DNA of 6,093 bases from positions 1 to 6,093 of the forward strand of contig DATCVA010000081.1 in NCBI GenBank assembly GCA_036567205.1. Reading direction: 5' to 3'. The translations under genes were made by a program, and so were the position numbers. Below the pieces are notes generated by a model that saw only the letters and a list, made by a program, of their open reading frames with translations, had not been told where the DNA came from and searched no databases. This DNA comes from DATCVA01 sp036567205. GTDB lineage: Bacteria > Pseudomonadota > Gammaproteobacteria > Burkholderiales > Burkholderiaceae_B. This document shows, piece after piece, positions 4,993-6,093 of this stretch (its first letter is position 1; every line of letters begins with the position of its first letter).

Positions 4993-5975
4993 TGAGCGCC
5001 AAGATTGATGGCTGTAGCGACTTCGCCATAGGTCTTGAGCTCGAATGCCAGTTTTTTGGCAAACTGTTCCGGAGTCAACGGTTTGGCTGCGACGTTACCT
5101 TGCGTAAGCAAGGAGCTCTGGAACTCTTGGGTTTGAATAATTTCGTTTACGTCCGTGTTGATCTTCAGAACAATTTCAGACGGAGTGCCTGCCGGAGCCA
5201 GCAAGCCATGCCATGTGCTGACGATAAAGTCGGGTATACCGCTTTCGGCGAAAGTGGGGACATCTGGAAGTTGTTCGATGCGCTCAGGCGAGGCGATAGC
5301 CAGGGCGCGTAATTTCCCCTGCTGCAGGAAGTTCATTACGCTGCCGGTGGATGGGATCGACATATTGACCACACCGCCTATTAGATCCGTCAGGCCCTGG
5401 GCAGCTCCTTTATAAGGCACATGCAGAATATCGGTGTCGGTTTTTAACTTGAACATTTCTCCGGCCAGGTGCGGAATACCGCCGATTCCCTGCGATGCAT
5501 AGCTAAATGTATTCGGTGCTGCTTTTACGGCGGTTATTAGCTGATCGACGGTTTGAAAAGGAGAGTTGGAATTGACGACCAATATATTATTGACGTCGAC
5601 GGTCAGCGCCACGGGCGTGAAAGATTTTTCAACGTCGTAACGCAGATCTTTGTTAACGAATTTGTTCAGGTTGTGGCTTGTGGCTGTGACAAGAATTGTG
5701 TAGCCGTCTGGACTGGCATTGGCCACAGTGTTAGCCGCAATCGTGCCATTGGCGCCTGGACGGTTATCGACAATAACAGTTTGGGCCCAACGCTTTGACA
5801 GCTCTTGTGCCAGCAAACGGGCCGACTGATCAATGGCGCCGCCGGCACTGTAACCGACCACGAAGGTGACCGGGCGACTTGGAAAATTATCGGCCTGGGC
5901 AGCGCCGCAGAGCAATGCTCCGCACAAAACAAAAGCAGGTGCGAAAAAGCGAAGTGATCGTGTGTGGTTTTTCAT
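4989..5975 (-). CDS. Bug/TctC-family periplasmic solute-binding protein
   Basis: This 328-aa exported binding protein belongs to the Bug family (TctC subunit of tripartite tricarboxylate transporters), which typically binds carboxylates and related small acids in the periplasm. A signal peptide is clear: a basic N-terminus (MKNHTRSLRF), a hydrophobic core and AQA|DNFP cleavage after residue 28. Family motifs include SRPVTFVVGYSAGGAIDQSA (33-52) at the ligand-binding loop, VDNRPGANGT (69-78), SPDGYTIL (88-95), HVPYKGAAQGLTDLIGG (185-201) and PDVPTFAESGIPDF (237-250). The ATG at 5975 has AAAGGGGG at 5992-5985, 9 nt upstream. No TctA or TctB membrane subunits are adjacent, so it is an orphan binding protein, as most Bug genes in Bordetella and relatives are. 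It is followed by an IclR regulator, likely co-transcribed. The ligand cannot be inferred. Confidence 0.93.
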   Translation of the reverse strand: MKNHTRSLRFFAPAFVLCGALLCGAAQADNFPSRPVTFVVGYSAGGAIDQSARLLAQELSKRWAQTVIVDNRPGANGTIAANTVANASPDGYTILVTATSHNLNKFVNKDLRYDVEKSFTPVALTVDVNNILVVNSNSPFQTVDQLITAVKAAPNTFSYASQGIGGIPHLAGEMFKLKTDTDILHVPYKGAAQGLTDLIGGVVNMSIPSTGSVMNFLQQGKLRALAIASPERIEQLPDVPTFAESGIPDFIVSTWHGLLAPAGTPSEIVLKINTDVNEIIQTQEFQSSLLTQGNVAAKPLTPEQFAKKLAFELKTYGEVATAINLGAQ

Positions 5976-6093
5976 GGGTCATTTCCCCCTTTAATTGAGT
6001 TTTAATTTGTTGACGAGCTGATAGACGCTACGTAGGTTGTGATCAGGATTGGGCGAGGGTGATTGGAGCGGCTACGCTTTGGGCCGCCTGGCG
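5976..6093. other. Region upstream of bug; no gene assigned
   Basis: Apart from the bug ribosome binding site, 118 bases up to the right edge show no identifiable gene. On the minus strand a frame open from the edge ends at TGA 6045-6043 and reads RQAAQSVAAPITLAQS. It could be the C-terminus of a gene co-directional with bug, followed by an AT-rich gap of about 67 bases. On the plus strand TTGACG (6010-6015) with TAGGTT (6033-6038) is a weak promoter-like pair that could serve a divergent gene beyond the edge. Neither can be settled from this sequence. Confidence 0.3.
5985..5992 (-). promoter_or_regulatory. Purine-rich Shine-Dalgarno (AAAGGGGG) for the Bug protein
   Basis: This G-rich motif lies 9 nt before the ATG at 5975 and supports that start. 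An ATG four bases after the motif (5982-5980) is in a different frame and is not used for this protein. Confidence 0.6.

Overview
The window looks like a chromosomal segment of a betaproteobacterium, probably Burkholderiales and most likely the Alcaligenaceae/Bordetella side. Three things point there: an mla operon in the order mlaF-mlaE-mlaD-mlaA-mlaC with the lipoprotein gene mlaA inside it, a Bug-type (TctC-like) orphan periplasmic binding protein, and moderate GC content. This placement is inference; no marker gene is present.

Left part (1-3166, minus strand): five tightly packed genes for retrograde phospholipid transport between outer and inner membranes. They are mlaF (ATPase), mlaE (permease), mlaD (MCE ring protein), mlaA (outer-membrane lipoprotein) and the first 36 codons of mlaC (periplasmic carrier), which runs off the left edge. 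mlaF and mlaE overlap by ATGA; the other gaps are 12-22 nt. MlaA would extract mislocalised phospholipid from the outer leaflet, MlaC ferry it, and MlaFED (with MlaB, presumably beyond the left edge) deliver it to the inner membrane.

Middle part (3167-4140, plus strand): a divergently transcribed remnant of a two-gene nucleotidyltransferase/HEPN module. Its first gene encodes a winged-helix DNA-binding domain fused to a minimal nucleotidyltransferase domain and looks intact. It is preceded and overlapped by a perfect 42-bp palindrome. The palindrome is built from two 17-bp inverted repeats 21 bp apart, with a consensus TATAAT between them and an ATG seven to eight bases beyond it. This layout predicts an autoregulated, leaderless gene. 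The second gene is only a 60-codon remnant of a HEPN-like partner, apparently internally deleted and cut at its 3' end. This is the most interesting locus in the window.

Right part (4142-6093, minus strand): a Bug-family solute-binding protein followed by an MhpR-like IclR regulator, probably one transcript. A 12-codon mini-ORF bridges the two genes, overlapping the bug stop (ATGA) and the preferred iclR GTG start (GTGA). The iclR stop lies one base from the stop of the HEPN remnant, so two convergent units abut with no terminator between them. The last ~118 bases hold the bug ribosome binding site and at most the tail of another gene. No RNA genes, insertion sequences or CRISPR arrays were seen.
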